Part shown: one piece after another, positions 1-6,893 of the stretch
How the letters are laid out: every line of letters starts with the position of its first letter
Numbering within the stretch: position 1 is the first letter of the stretch
Source of the DNA: Actinomycetota bacterium
Lineage (GTDB): Bacteria; Actinomycetota; Actinomycetes; S36-B12; UBA5976
Direction of reading: 5' to 3'
Assembly: GCA_009702945.1 (NCBI GenBank)
Contig: WLGZ01000015.1
Coordinates: forward strand, 1-12,596
DNA length: 12,596 bases
The notes under the pieces: model-generated
Told to the model about the DNA's origin: nothing
Database searches by the model: none
What the model saw: the letters and a program-made list of their open reading frames with translations, nothing else
Made by a program: the position numbers and the translations under genes

Positions 1-705
1 ACGACACTTCATGAACAAGGCATCTTCTTCATAAGTGATTTAGCCGGAATTGTTGCAGGCCTGTTCTACAACCTGTCCTTGCTAACAATCATTACCTTCT
101 TATTGTTTGTAATGACAAGTTACCTACTTTGGAAAACTGCATTTGGTCTTCGCCTGCGCAGTGCCGGTGAAAATCCGTGGGCAGCTGATTCCCTTGGTGT
201 GAAAGTTGTGCAGTTCAAGTACGCAGCAGTTGTGTTCTCCGGAATGCTAGCTGGACTTGGTGGCGCTTATCTTTCAATCGCATCAACGATCTACCGAAAT
301 GGAAACACTGCAGGTCGAGGCTTCATTGGTTTAGCAACCATGATCTTCGGTGACTGGCGACCAGGCGGAACTGCAGCAGGTGCGTTGATGTTTGGTTACA
401 TTGACACTTTGCGATTGATTGACACTGGAAACCAAAACGTTAAAGGTTTGATTCTGCTAGGTGCAATCATTCTGTTAGCTATCGGCGGAATCATGCTGCG
501 TCGAGCCCGTCGCAACTCTGCAATTGGGTTCTTGATTCTTGGATCCGTAATGATTGGCGCATACTTCTCAGCAACTTCATTCCCACCAGAAGTTGCCCAG
601 GTTGCTCCTTACATAACCACGCTGTTGGTTCTGGCAACTGCGTCACAGAATTTGCGTCCACCTGCTGCTGATGGTGTTCCATATCGAAAGGGAGATCATC
701 ACTAA
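1..705 (+). CDS. ABC nucleoside transporter permease, 5'-truncated by the window edge
   Basis: Integral membrane permease of the branched-chain amino acid/ribose/nucleoside importer class (BPD_transp_2; the NupQ/YufQ type of BmpA-linked nucleoside importers). The frame is open from base 1, so the gene begins upstream; the TTG at 79 is internal. The 234 visible residues contain the family's cytoplasmic coupling segment (GLRLRSAGENPWAADSLGV, about residues 42-60), followed by hydrophobic helices including one rich in Gly/Ala (SGMLAGLGGAYLS) and the GRGFIGLATMIFG segment. The C-terminus carries two further hydrophobic stretches and ends in a PAADGVPYRKG tail that I recall from actinobacterial members. 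The TAA overlaps the cdd start by one base, so the two are probably co-transcribed. Nucleosides as substrate are inferred from the downstream cdd, deoA and add; the binding protein, ATPase and sister permease should lie upstream. Confidence 0.9.
   Translation, partial: TTLHEQGIFFISDLAGIVAGLFYNLSLLTIITFLLFVMTSYLLWKTAFGLRLRSAGENPWAADSLGVKVVQFKYAAVVFSGMLAGLGGAYLSIASTIYRNGNTAGRGFIGLATMIFGDWRPGGTAAGALMFGYIDTLRLIDTGNQNVKGLILLGAIILLAIGGIMLRRARRNSAIGFLILGSVMIGAYFSATSFPPEVAQVAPYITTLLVLATASQNLRPPAADGVPYRKGDHH
687..694 (+). promoter_or_regulatory. Ribosome binding site of cdd
   Basis: AAAGGGAG lies inside the last codons of the permease gene and ends 10 nt before the ATG at 705. It is one of the few clear Shine-Dalgarno sequences in the window and supports the 705 start, which overlaps the permease stop by one base (TAATG). 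Confidence 0.65.
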
Positions 706-1100
706 TGGAAATCAATTGGGATGAATTGCGAAGTGCGGCAAGTGGCGCAATGGCAAAAGCGTATGCACCGTATTCGAACTTTCCAGTAGGTGTTGCTGGA
801 CTAGTTGATGATGGTCGCATTGTTACTGGCTGCAATGTTGAGAACGCTGCCTATGGTGTTGCGCTGTGTGCTGAGTGTGGGCTGATTTCAAGTTTGATCA
901 GTACCGGTGGCGGAAAGCTTGTTGCAGTTGCCTGCGTGGATCGACACGGAAATGCGCTGATGCCTTGTGGTCGCTGTCGTCAACTGCTCTGGGAGCATGG
1001 CGGTCCAGATTGCCTGCTTGATTCAGTGTCTGGGATTAAGTCAATGACTGAAGTATTGCCTGATGCGTTTGGCGCGCATGATTTAACAGATCGACTTTAA
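705..1100 (+). CDS. cdd: Cytidine deaminase
   Basis: Hydrolytic deamination of cytidine and deoxycytidine to uridine and deoxyuridine in the cytoplasm, the first pyrimidine salvage step after uptake. The 131-residue length is typical of the small homotetrameric class. The zinc site is complete: C55 with catalytic E57 in the CAE motif after GCNVENAAYG (residues 42-51), and C88/C91 in PCGRCRQ. The all-cysteine ligand set (C55, C88, C91) marks the tetrameric Bacillus-like type rather than the dimeric His-containing E. coli type. The substrate-binding residues FPVG (26-29) and NVEN (44-47) are present. It follows the permease with a 1-nt overlap and precedes deoA by 48 nt, fitting one nucleoside-use operon. 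After the catalytic domain, the last ~30 residues are less conserved. Confidence 0.96.
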   Translation: MEINWDELRSAASGAMAKAYAPYSNFPVGVAGLVDDGRIVTGCNVENAAYGVALCAECGLISSLISTGGGKLVAVACVDRHGNALMPCGRCRQLLWEHGGPDCLLDSVSGIKSMTEVLPDAFGAHDLTDRL

Positions 1101-1148
1101 ACGCATTAGCCTTACAGGTATGACACTTACCCGAGTGAAATTAATATC

Positions 1149-2444
1149 ATGAGTGCTGAACGGTTTGCAGCAGTTGATCTAATCGCCGCTAAGCGCGACA
1201 AACAGGAGCTTTCTGATCTACAAATTGATTGGTTTGTTGACGCGTACGTTCGTAATGTAATTGCTGAAGAACAAATGTCTGCGATGGCGATGGCGATTTT
1301 GCTTAACGGGATGAACCGCCGAGAGATTGTGCGCTGGACTAAGGCTTACATTGAATCTGGCGAGACTATGGATTGGTCAACCCTTGGACGACCAACTGCC
1401 GACAAACACTCCACTGGTGGTGTTGGCGACAAGATCACTTTGTCACTTACTCCGTTAGTTGCTGCGTGTGGAGTTAGTGTGCCGCAGCTTTCTGGACGCG
1501 GCCTTGGTCATACCGGTGGCACCTTAGACAAACTTGAAGCCATTCAGGGCTGGCGCGCGAACTTATCTAACTCGGAAATGTTTGACGTGCTTAATTCCAC
1601 TGGCGCAGTAATTTGCGCAGCTAGCCAAACTCTTGCGCCAGCTGACCGACGAATTTATGCACTTCGTGATGTGACTGGAACTGTTGAATCAATTCCACTG
1701 ATCTCCGCATCGATCATGAGCAAAAAGATTGCCGAAGGAACTGGCGCACTTGTATTAGATGTGAAAGTTGGATCAGGCGCGTTCATGAAAACTGTTGAGC
1801 AAGCCCGCGAGCTCGCTACGACAATGGTTGGAATTGGTAACGATGCTGGCGTAACTACCCGTGCATTGTTAACGGCAATGGATGTTCCGCTTGGTCGAAC
1901 CGCAGGCAACGCACTTGAAGTTCAAGAATCAATTGACGTGCTTGCTGGAGGCGGTCCAGCTGATGTTGTCGAACTCACTGTGACTCTTGCGCGCGAGATA
2001 TTGGAAGCAAGCGGCGCCTCGGGATTACAAGATCCAGCACTGGCTCTTTCAGATGGTTCAGCCATGGACGTCTGGCGCGCAATGATCTCAGCGCAAGGTG
2101 GAGATTTATCTGTACCACTTCCAGTCGCCAAAGAAAATCATGACGTTGTTGCGAACGCTTCTGGTTACTTGACCAAGTTAGATGCCCTTTCAGTAGGAAT
2201 GGCTAGCTGGCGACTGGGCGCAGGCCGGGCCAGAAAAGAAGATTCCGTTCAGTTCGGCGCAGGAATTGAATGGCATGTTGGCCATGGTGAGAAAGTTGAA
2301 AAGGGCCAAAAGCTCTTTACTTTGCACACCGATGAGCCTGCTCGATTCGAATCCGCTTTAGAAGTCTTAAAGCAAGGTTACGAAATCGGAACTGAGTCAG
2401 AAATATCACAACGCTTGCCATTAATCATTGATCGTGTTGTCTAA
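1149..2444 (+). CDS. deoA: Thymidine / pyrimidine-nucleoside phosphorylase
   Basis: Phosphorolysis of thymidine, deoxyuridine (and possibly uridine) to the free base and (deoxy)ribose-1-phosphate. At 431 residues it is full length for the nucleoside phosphorylase II family. The order is an all-alpha N-terminal domain, then the phosphate-binding segment DKHSTGGVGDK (85-95), the family signature SGRGLGHTGGTLDKLE (115-130), the pyrimidine-contacting LRDVTGTVESIPLI and SIMSKK segments (about 172-193), a Gly-rich KVGSGAFMK motif, and the C-terminal alpha/beta domain from about residue 345. Lys86 and Ser88 are phosphate ligands in the family. Sequence alone cannot separate thymidine-specific DeoA from the broader Pdp type. 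The start at 1149 has only a weak Shine-Dalgarno (GAGTGAA, 1133-1139). It lies 48 nt after cdd with no terminator visible, so the operon probably continues. Confidence 0.94.
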   Translation: MSAERFAAVDLIAAKRDKQELSDLQIDWFVDAYVRNVIAEEQMSAMAMAILLNGMNRREIVRWTKAYIESGETMDWSTLGRPTADKHSTGGVGDKITLSLTPLVAACGVSVPQLSGRGLGHTGGTLDKLEAIQGWRANLSNSEMFDVLNSTGAVICAASQTLAPADRRIYALRDVTGTVESIPLISASIMSKKIAEGTGALVLDVKVGSGAFMKTVEQARELATTMVGIGNDAGVTTRALLTAMDVPLGRTAGNALEVQESIDVLAGGGPADVVELTVTLAREILEASGASGLQDPALALSDGSAMDVWRAMISAQGGDLSVPLPVAKENHDVVANASGYLTKLDALSVGMASWRLGAGRARKEDSVQFGAGIEWHVGHGEKVEKGQKLFTLHTDEPARFESALEVLKQGYEIGTESEISQRLPLIIDRVV

Positions 2445-2447
2445 AAC

Positions 2448-2475
2448 TTGTTTGTAAAACTTTCCCAAGTATTCT
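2448..2475 (+). promoter_or_regulatory. Probable leaderless promoter of the cupin-add pair
   Basis: A -10-like TATTCT (2470-2475) lies exactly 6 nt before the ATG at 2482, which would put transcription initiation on the A of the start codon. A -35-like TTGTTT (2448-2453) sits 16 nt upstream of it. There is no Shine-Dalgarno in the 37-nt gap after deoA. This suggests cupin-add has its own promoter as well as possible read-through from deoA. Prediction only. Confidence 0.55.
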
Positions 2476-2481
2476 GATTAC

Positions 2482-2838
2482 ATGCCTGAATTAATTAGCG
2501 AACCAACCATGATTCCAGTTCCCGGTGGAAAATCTATTGCAGAGTACATCGGCCGAGTAAAGACTGGCGACAATGACGTTTCCGTTGCAGTCATGCATGC
2601 ACCGGCTGGTTGGTCAGAACCAGCTCAAGCTCCGGCCTTTGATGAATTCACAATTGTCATCACTGGTTCGATTGATGTTGAACACGAAGGTAAGACGACA
2701 ACAGTCGGCGCTGGTCAGGCATTAATCACACGCGCCGGCGAGAAGGTGCGCTATCTAACTCGAGAAGATGCACATTACGTGGCTATTTGTGTTCCAGCAT
2801 TCTCACCAGACCTAGCAAATCGAGATGACGAAGAATGA
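2482..2838 (+). CDS. Small cupin-fold protein lacking the canonical metal-binding histidines
   Basis: A 118-residue single-domain protein. I recognise the cupin fold from the two conserved strand-turn motifs but no specific family. Motif 1 is seen as DEFTIVITG (54-62), with the conserved Glu six residues before the Gly. The HxH pair that should precede it is replaced by AQAP-like residues (48-51), and Trp44 stands near the start. Motif 2 is GQALITRAGEKVR (78-90), where the usual P-x-G is RAG and the usual His is Arg90. A cupin without these ligands is unlikely to be a metal-dependent dioxygenase; a sugar- or nucleoside-binding, isomerase-like or regulatory role is possible but not shown. EutQ-type cupins are similarly degenerate. 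Its stop overlaps the add start (ATGA at 2835-2838), so translation is probably coupled and its job is likely tied to nucleoside metabolism. Confidence 0.8.
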   Translation: MPELISEPTMIPVPGGKSIAEYIGRVKTGDNDVSVAVMHAPAGWSEPAQAPAFDEFTIVITGSIDVEHEGKTTTVGAGQALITRAGEKVRYLTREDAHYVAICVPAFSPDLANRDDEE

Positions 2839-3923
2839 TTTCACCAGCAGTAATTAAAGCGATTCCAAAAGTTGTCTTGCACGACCACTTAGATGGTGGG
2901 TTGCGAGTCAAAACAATTTTGGAACTTGCCCAACTTCATAACTACACCGCACTTCCTTTTGACGATGAAGAGCAACTTGGCAATTGGTTTCACACTGCAG
3001 TTCAAGGCTCACTGGAAATTTACTTAGAAACGTTTGCGCACACCGTCGGTGTTATGCAAACTCCAGATGCGTTGCAACGGGTAGCAAGTGAATGTGCACA
3101 AGACCTAGCTGAAGATGGTGTGGTCTATGCCGAAATTAGATTTGCTCCTGAACTACACACTGCAAAAGGTTTGAGCTACCGCGAAGTTATCGACAACGTG
3201 TTACTTGGTTTTGCTCAAGGTGAAGCCGCGGCAAAAGCTGCTGGCAAATCCATTCGAGTTGTTGCACTGCTAACTGCGATGCGTATGGCTGATGTGTCAC
3301 TAGAAATTGCAAAGCTTGTTGTTGAGTATCGCGATCGTGGTGTTGTTGGTTTCGACATTGCGGGTAAAGAAGCTGGCTATCCTCCGACAGAGCACATCGA
3401 GGCCTTCCAATACTTACAACGCAACAATGCGCACTTCACAATTCACGCTGGTGAAGCATTTGGTCTAAAGAGTATTTGGGAAGCAATTCAATTCTGTGGC
3501 ACTGAACGTCTTGGTCACGGAGTTCGAATCATTGATGATGTAACAGTTGATCCTGATGGCACCGTAACTCTCGGAGACTTAGCTGCTTACGTGCGTGACC
3601 GTCGAATTCCGTTGGAACTATGTCCTAAATCAAATGTTGATACTGGCGCTGCTGCCAGCATTGCTGAGCACCCAATTGGTTTACTTCGCAAGCTAAATTT
3701 CCGAGTGACTTTGAATACTGATAATCGTTTAATGTCAGACACTTCGATGTCGGCTGAAATGACATCACTAGTTGAGGCATTCGATTATTCATTGCGGGAT
3801 CTGGAATGGCTGACAGTCAACGGTATGAAGAGTTCATTCTTACCGTTTGATCAACGTTTGGACATCATCAATCACATCATCAAGCCTGGCTACGCCAGAC
3901 TTCGTGAACAGGTTGGTTCTTAG
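2835..3923 (+). CDS. add: Adenosine deaminase
   Basis: Zinc-dependent deamination of adenosine and deoxyadenosine to inosine and deoxyinosine. The 362-residue length is normal for the metallo-dependent hydrolase family. Metal and catalytic residues are all present: H16 and H18 in LHDHLDGGLR, H204 and the general acid E207 in IHAGEAFG, H228 in ERLGHGVRI, and D296 in LNTDNRLMS. The LHDHLDGG and TDNRLMS variants are the form I associate with actinobacterial enzymes. The ATG is embedded in the cupin stop codon (4-nt overlap), with only a weak purine run upstream. A 4-bp overlap with the convergent deoC leaves no space for an intergenic terminator. The product inosine would normally go to a purine nucleoside phosphorylase, which is not in this window. 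Confidence 0.96.
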   Translation: MISPAVIKAIPKVVLHDHLDGGLRVKTILELAQLHNYTALPFDDEEQLGNWFHTAVQGSLEIYLETFAHTVGVMQTPDALQRVASECAQDLAEDGVVYAEIRFAPELHTAKGLSYREVIDNVLLGFAQGEAAAKAAGKSIRVVALLTAMRMADVSLEIAKLVVEYRDRGVVGFDIAGKEAGYPPTEHIEAFQYLQRNNAHFTIHAGEAFGLKSIWEAIQFCGTERLGHGVRIIDDVTVDPDGTVTLGDLAAYVRDRRIPLELCPKSNVDTGAAASIAEHPIGLLRKLNFRVTLNTDNRLMSDTSMSAEMTSLVEAFDYSLRDLEWLTVNGMKSSFLPFDQRLDIINHIIKPGYARLREQVGS

Positions 3924-4591
3924 TAACTTCCGGTTGCAGTAACGCCATCAAGGATTGCGCGAGAACTGGAAAGTCCTAGACGAGTGGCTCCCGCGTTTAT
4001 TAACTCGGTCGCAAACGCAATATCTCGAATGCCGCCAGATGCTTTAACACCTAATCGGCCACCAACGGTTTCGTGCATGATCTTGATGGCTCGCACATCA
4101 GCGCCGCCAGCTGGATGAAAGCCAGTAGCAGTCTTAACGAAATCAGCTCCGGCACTTTCGCAGCGTTGGCAGGCCTTGGCAATCTGCTCATCGGTTAGTG
4201 CCGCTGTTTCTAAAATCACTTTCAGTAAAGCGTTGCCTGTGGCTTTGCGGACGGCTGAAACTTCTGCTTCTAAGTAGTCCCAATCCCCCATGATGGCTCG
4301 GCCAACATCGATAACCATGTCGACTTCATATGCGCCTTGCGAAACCGAAAGTTTTGCTTCGGCTGCTTTAATCTCGGCCTCGTGCTTGCCACTAGGAAAA
4401 CCACAAACGGTAGCGACCTTAACGCCGTTAGAAACATTGGCCGCAGCCAGCGATACAAAAGTTGGTGAAACACAAACTGAAAAAGTGCCAAGTTCAGTCG
4501 CTTCAGCACACAGCGCAATTACGTCTGCATCCGTGGCTTCTGGCTTGAGCAAGGTGTGATCGATCATCTTGGCTAATTGATTGCGATCCAT
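3920..4591 (-). CDS. deoC: Deoxyribose-phosphate aldolase
   Basis: Class I aldolase that cleaves 2-deoxyribose-5-phosphate to glyceraldehyde-3-phosphate and acetaldehyde, closing the deoxynucleoside catabolic path. At 223 residues it is full length. The TIM-barrel active site is complete: D91 in YEVDMVID, the Schiff-base lysine K153 in DFVKTATGF, and the second lysine K183 in GVKASGGIR. The phosphate-binding GG (185-186 within ASGGIR) and the helix after it are present. The ATG shares one base with the stop codon of the upstream pgm gene (TGATG), so the two are almost certainly co-transcribed and translationally coupled. The 3' end overlaps add by 4 bp on the opposite strand. Confidence 0.96.
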   Translation of the reverse strand: MDRNQLAKMIDHTLLKPEATDADVIALCAEATELGTFSVCVSPTFVSLAAANVSNGVKVATVCGFPSGKHEAEIKAAEAKLSVSQGAYEVDMVIDVGRAIMGDWDYLEAEVSAVRKATGNALLKVILETAALTDEQIAKACQRCESAGADFVKTATGFHPAGGADVRAIKIMHETVGGRLGVKASGGIRDIAFATELINAGATRLGLSSSRAILDGVTATGSY

Positions 4592-6291
4592 CAGTTGCCT
4601 CCACCTAGTAGCGGCCTGGCATCTGCTGCCAAACTCTTCAATTCATTATCGGCGGTTTGCTGCGCAATTGCTAAATCATCGCCGCGAACTACGACTTCTA
4701 AGTAGCACTTAATCTTTGGTTCAGTTCCACTGGGCCGAACAATCACTCGGGCCTTTTGGATCTGATCGTTACCAGCTAAGTGAATAATCACTGCATCTGT
4801 CTTTGGCAATTCACCCAAACCAATTGCGAGATCATCAATACTGCTGACTTGTAGGCCGCCAAATTTTGTTGGTGGTGTATTTCGGATGCCAGCCATTGTC
4901 ATAGCAACTTGGTCAGTGCTAGTTACTCGCACCGAAACTTGATCAGTTGCATGTAGGCCATGTGCCAATGCCAGCTCATCGAGTACTTGCCAAAGAGTTT
5001 TCCCTTGACCCTTTAAGTGAGCCAGCATTTCCATAAACATTGCTGCTGCTGAGATGCCATCTTTATCAATAACGTTCTTGGGGTCAACACAATAACCCAA
5101 AGCTTCTTCATAACCGAAAGCTAAATTTTTCGCTCGTGAAACCCATTTGAAGCCAGTTACCGTCGATTCATATCGAAGCCCAGCAGATTTGGCAATCGAC
5201 TCCAACATCATCGAAGACACAATTGAGTTTGCAAAAGTTCCAGAAAGCTTTGAACCAGCTATCTTTGCTCGCTCAATCATCCACCAGCCAAGCAGGCTAC
5301 CGATTTGATCGCCACGAAGGGTGACCCAATCTCCGGTTGAATTCGAGGCAGCAGCCGCAAAGCGATCCGCATCTGGATCATTTGCTAACAGTACGTCGAC
5401 TGAATTCTTCTTAGCTAGCGCAATTGCAATGTCTAGTGCACCCTTTTCCTCTGGATTAGGAAATGCCACGGTTGGAAACGCTGGATCGGGATCACGTTGT
5501 TCTGGTGCTGCAATCGGCTCAGCGAATCCTGATGCAATAAACACAGATTGCAAAGTCTTCCAGCCGACACCATGCATGGCCGTGTAGACCGAAGTTACGG
5601 ATTTACGTTGAGCTTCTGTTGTTGGGCCAGACGTAATTAGTTGTGAAGTTAATGATGTGTATGTGTCTACAACTTCGTCGCTTACTTTTTTGCCAGCATC
5701 ACCTTGAACAATTTCTCTAACATTTGTCACAGTCTTGATTAACTTTGAAATCTGTTCATCAACTGGTGAAACAATTTGGCGACCATCACCTAAATAAACT
5801 TTGTATCCGTTGTCTTGTGGCGGGTTATGACTTGCAGTGACCATGACACCAGCGCATGCACCCGAATGGCGAATTGCAAAAGCCAAAACGGGTGTTGGAA
5901 CAACGTGCGAAAAAACTATTGGCTCAAGGCCAGCACCTGACATTACGCGTGCGGTGTCAGCTGCAAAAACATCACTGTTGTATCGAGCATCGAATCCGAT
6001 GACAACTTTCTTTCCAGCAAAACCTTGTTGCACTAAGTACTGAGCCAGACCAGAGGCAGCTTGCAATACTGTTACGCGATTCATCCGATTCGGACCCGCA
6101 CCTAATGCGCCACGTAAACCAGCAGTGCCAAATTCGAGCGGAGCTAAGAATGCGTCTTGCAGCTCAAGCAATGCGGCACTATCTGTTTGCGCTTCTTCTA
6201 AAAGCTCGGTGAGTTGCGCTTTAGTTACTTGATCTGGATCTTGTTCGATCCAATTCAGAGCCTGCTGCTTCAGCTCGCTATCGATACTCAC
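4591..6291 (-). CDS. Phosphohexomutase-superfamily phospho-sugar mutase, probable phosphopentomutase
   Basis: Alpha-D-phosphohexomutase of the PGM2/PgcA-like type (566 residues). All four domain signatures are present: the phosphoserine loop VTASHNPPQDNGYK with catalytic S154; the Mg loop NDPDADR (304-310) with D305, D307 and D309, followed by LRGDQIG (325-331); the sugar-specificity loop GYEEALGY (393-400); and the C-terminal phosphate-binding RPSGTEPK (519-526). Sequence alone fits phosphoglucomutase, phosphomannomutase or phosphopentomutase. Fusion-like coupling to deoC (1-nt stop/start overlap) and the facing deoA argue that it converts (deoxy)ribose-1-phosphate to the 5-phosphate, a role known for the PGM2 branch; no DeoB is visible here. 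The start is GTG at 6291 without a Shine-Dalgarno, 23 nt after the gpx stop, and appears to be leaderless from its own promoter. Confidence 0.88.
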   Translation of the reverse strand: MSIDSELKQQALNWIEQDPDQVTKAQLTELLEEAQTDSAALLELQDAFLAPLEFGTAGLRGALGAGPNRMNRVTVLQAASGLAQYLVQQGFAGKKVVIGFDARYNSDVFAADTARVMSGAGLEPIVFSHVVPTPVLAFAIRHSGACAGVMVTASHNPPQDNGYKVYLGDGRQIVSPVDEQISKLIKTVTNVREIVQGDAGKKVSDEVVDTYTSLTSQLITSGPTTEAQRKSVTSVYTAMHGVGWKTLQSVFIASGFAEPIAAPEQRDPDPAFPTVAFPNPEEKGALDIAIALAKKNSVDVLLANDPDADRFAAAASNSTGDWVTLRGDQIGSLLGWWMIERAKIAGSKLSGTFANSIVSSMMLESIAKSAGLRYESTVTGFKWVSRAKNLAFGYEEALGYCVDPKNVIDKDGISAAAMFMEMLAHLKGQGKTLWQVLDELALAHGLHATDQVSVRVTSTDQVAMTMAGIRNTPPTKFGGLQVSSIDDLAIGLGELPKTDAVIIHLAGNDQIQKARVIVRPSGTEPKIKCYLEVVVRGDDLAIAQQTADNELKSLAADARPLLGGGN

Positions 6292-6297
6292 TGATCT

Positions 6298-6326
6298 AGC
6301 GTAAAGCCGAGTAACTACTTAGTTAA
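6298..6326 (-). promoter_or_regulatory. Probable leaderless promoter of pgm-deoC
   Basis: On the minus strand TTAACT (6326-6321) and TACGCT (6303-6298) are separated by 17 nt. The -10-like element ends exactly 6 nt before the GTG start at 6291, so transcription would begin on the start codon itself. The -35 element overlaps the last four codons of the upstream gpx gene. No Shine-Dalgarno is present. This would allow pgm-deoC expression independent of gpx. Prediction only. Confidence 0.6.
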
Positions 6327-6803
6327 CAATGCCTCAATGTCTGAACGAATATCTTCTGGGGCTGTGCTTGGGGCGTAGCGCTTGATGGATTCACCATCTG
6401 GCGCAATTAGGAATTTTGTGAAGTTCCATTTCACGCCGCCGCCAAGTAAACCTTTGGAACGACTCTTGAGGAATTGGAAAACTGGATGGGCATCTTTGCC
6501 ATTTACATTGACTTTTTGTGACAGCGGGAAATCTACGCCGTAATTAACTTTGCAAAACTCATCGATTTGGGCATCATCGCCTGGCTCTTGGTGAGCGAAT
6601 TGGTCACATGGGAAACCCAGAACAATCAGGCCTTGGGATCTGAATTCTTCGTGTAGTTTTTGCAAACCTTCATACTGCGGCGTGAAGCCACACTTGCTTG
6701 CAGTGTTAACAACCAAAATTGGCTTACCTGAGTAATCAGAAAGCGAAACACTCTCGCCACGATTGTTTACATAGGACAAGTCGTAAATGTTTGATGTAGC
6801 CAT
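6315..6803 (-). CDS. Glutathione peroxidase family thiol peroxidase, probably thioredoxin-dependent
   Basis: Thioredoxin-fold peroxidase that reduces hydrogen peroxide and organic hydroperoxides in the cytoplasm (162 residues, typical length, no signal peptide). The peroxidatic cysteine is C38 in NTASKCGFTPQY, a Cys rather than selenocysteine. The catalytic partners Q68 (GFPCDQF) and W126-N127 (KWNFTKF) are present. C84 in FCKVNYGVDFPL aligns with the resolving cysteine described for yeast and insect enzymes, which points to recycling by thioredoxin rather than glutathione, in line with most Actinobacteria lacking glutathione. The ATG at 6803 is chosen because it leads directly into the conserved N-terminus; a GGAG sits very close upstream. 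It is followed after 23 nt by pgm, but pgm seems to have its own promoter, so operon membership is uncertain. Confidence 0.93.
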   Translation of the reverse strand: MATSNIYDLSYVNNRGESVSLSDYSGKPILVVNTASKCGFTPQYEGLQKLHEEFRSQGLIVLGFPCDQFAHQEPGDDAQIDEFCKVNYGVDFPLSQKVNVNGKDAHPVFQFLKSRSKGLLGGGVKWNFTKFLIAPDGESIKRYAPSTAPEDIRSDIEALLTK

Positions 6804-6832
6804 GTCTCCATGATTCCCTGCATCTGACTTAC

Positions 6833-6844
6833 TAGCAACTGCTA
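6833..6844. repeat. Short perfect inverted repeat in the gpx / small membrane protein divergent region
   Basis: TAGCA-AC-TGCTA: 5-bp perfect arms around a 2-nt centre, in the 90-bp gap between two divergently transcribed genes. Position would suit an operator, but arms this short arise often by chance, and no known regulator site is recognised. Confidence 0.2.
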
Positions 6845-6879
6845 CCTGAGTGTTTAAGCCATACTTCAGAATCTTGGGC

Positions 6880-6887
6880 TATACGGT
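6880..6887 (+). promoter_or_regulatory. Probable -10 element for leaderless transcription of the small membrane protein gene
   Basis: TATACGGT contains TACGGT (6882-6887), a TAnnnT hexamer ending exactly 6 nt before the ATG at 6894; the overlapping TATACG (6880-6885) is an alternative. No convincing -35 and no Shine-Dalgarno are seen. Supported mainly by the same spacing at three other genes in the window. Confidence 0.45.
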
Positions 6888-6893
6888 TAACGC

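Noticed and set aside
79..81. TTG as the start of the permease gene
   Set aside because: The frame is open from base 1 and the 26 codons before it read as plausible permease sequence; the gene is simply cut by the window edge.
491..835. Antisense open frame across the permease and cdd
   Set aside because: Low-complexity shadow of two well supported genes, with no family resemblance or start signals.
1119..1124. TATGAC as a -10 element for deoA
   Set aside because: It lacks the final T, has no matching -35, and deoA has a weak Shine-Dalgarno and sits in an operon.
4290..4559. Plus-strand open frame inside deoC
   Set aside because: Ala/Ser/Thr-rich shadow of the deoC coding strand, as expected from codon bias.
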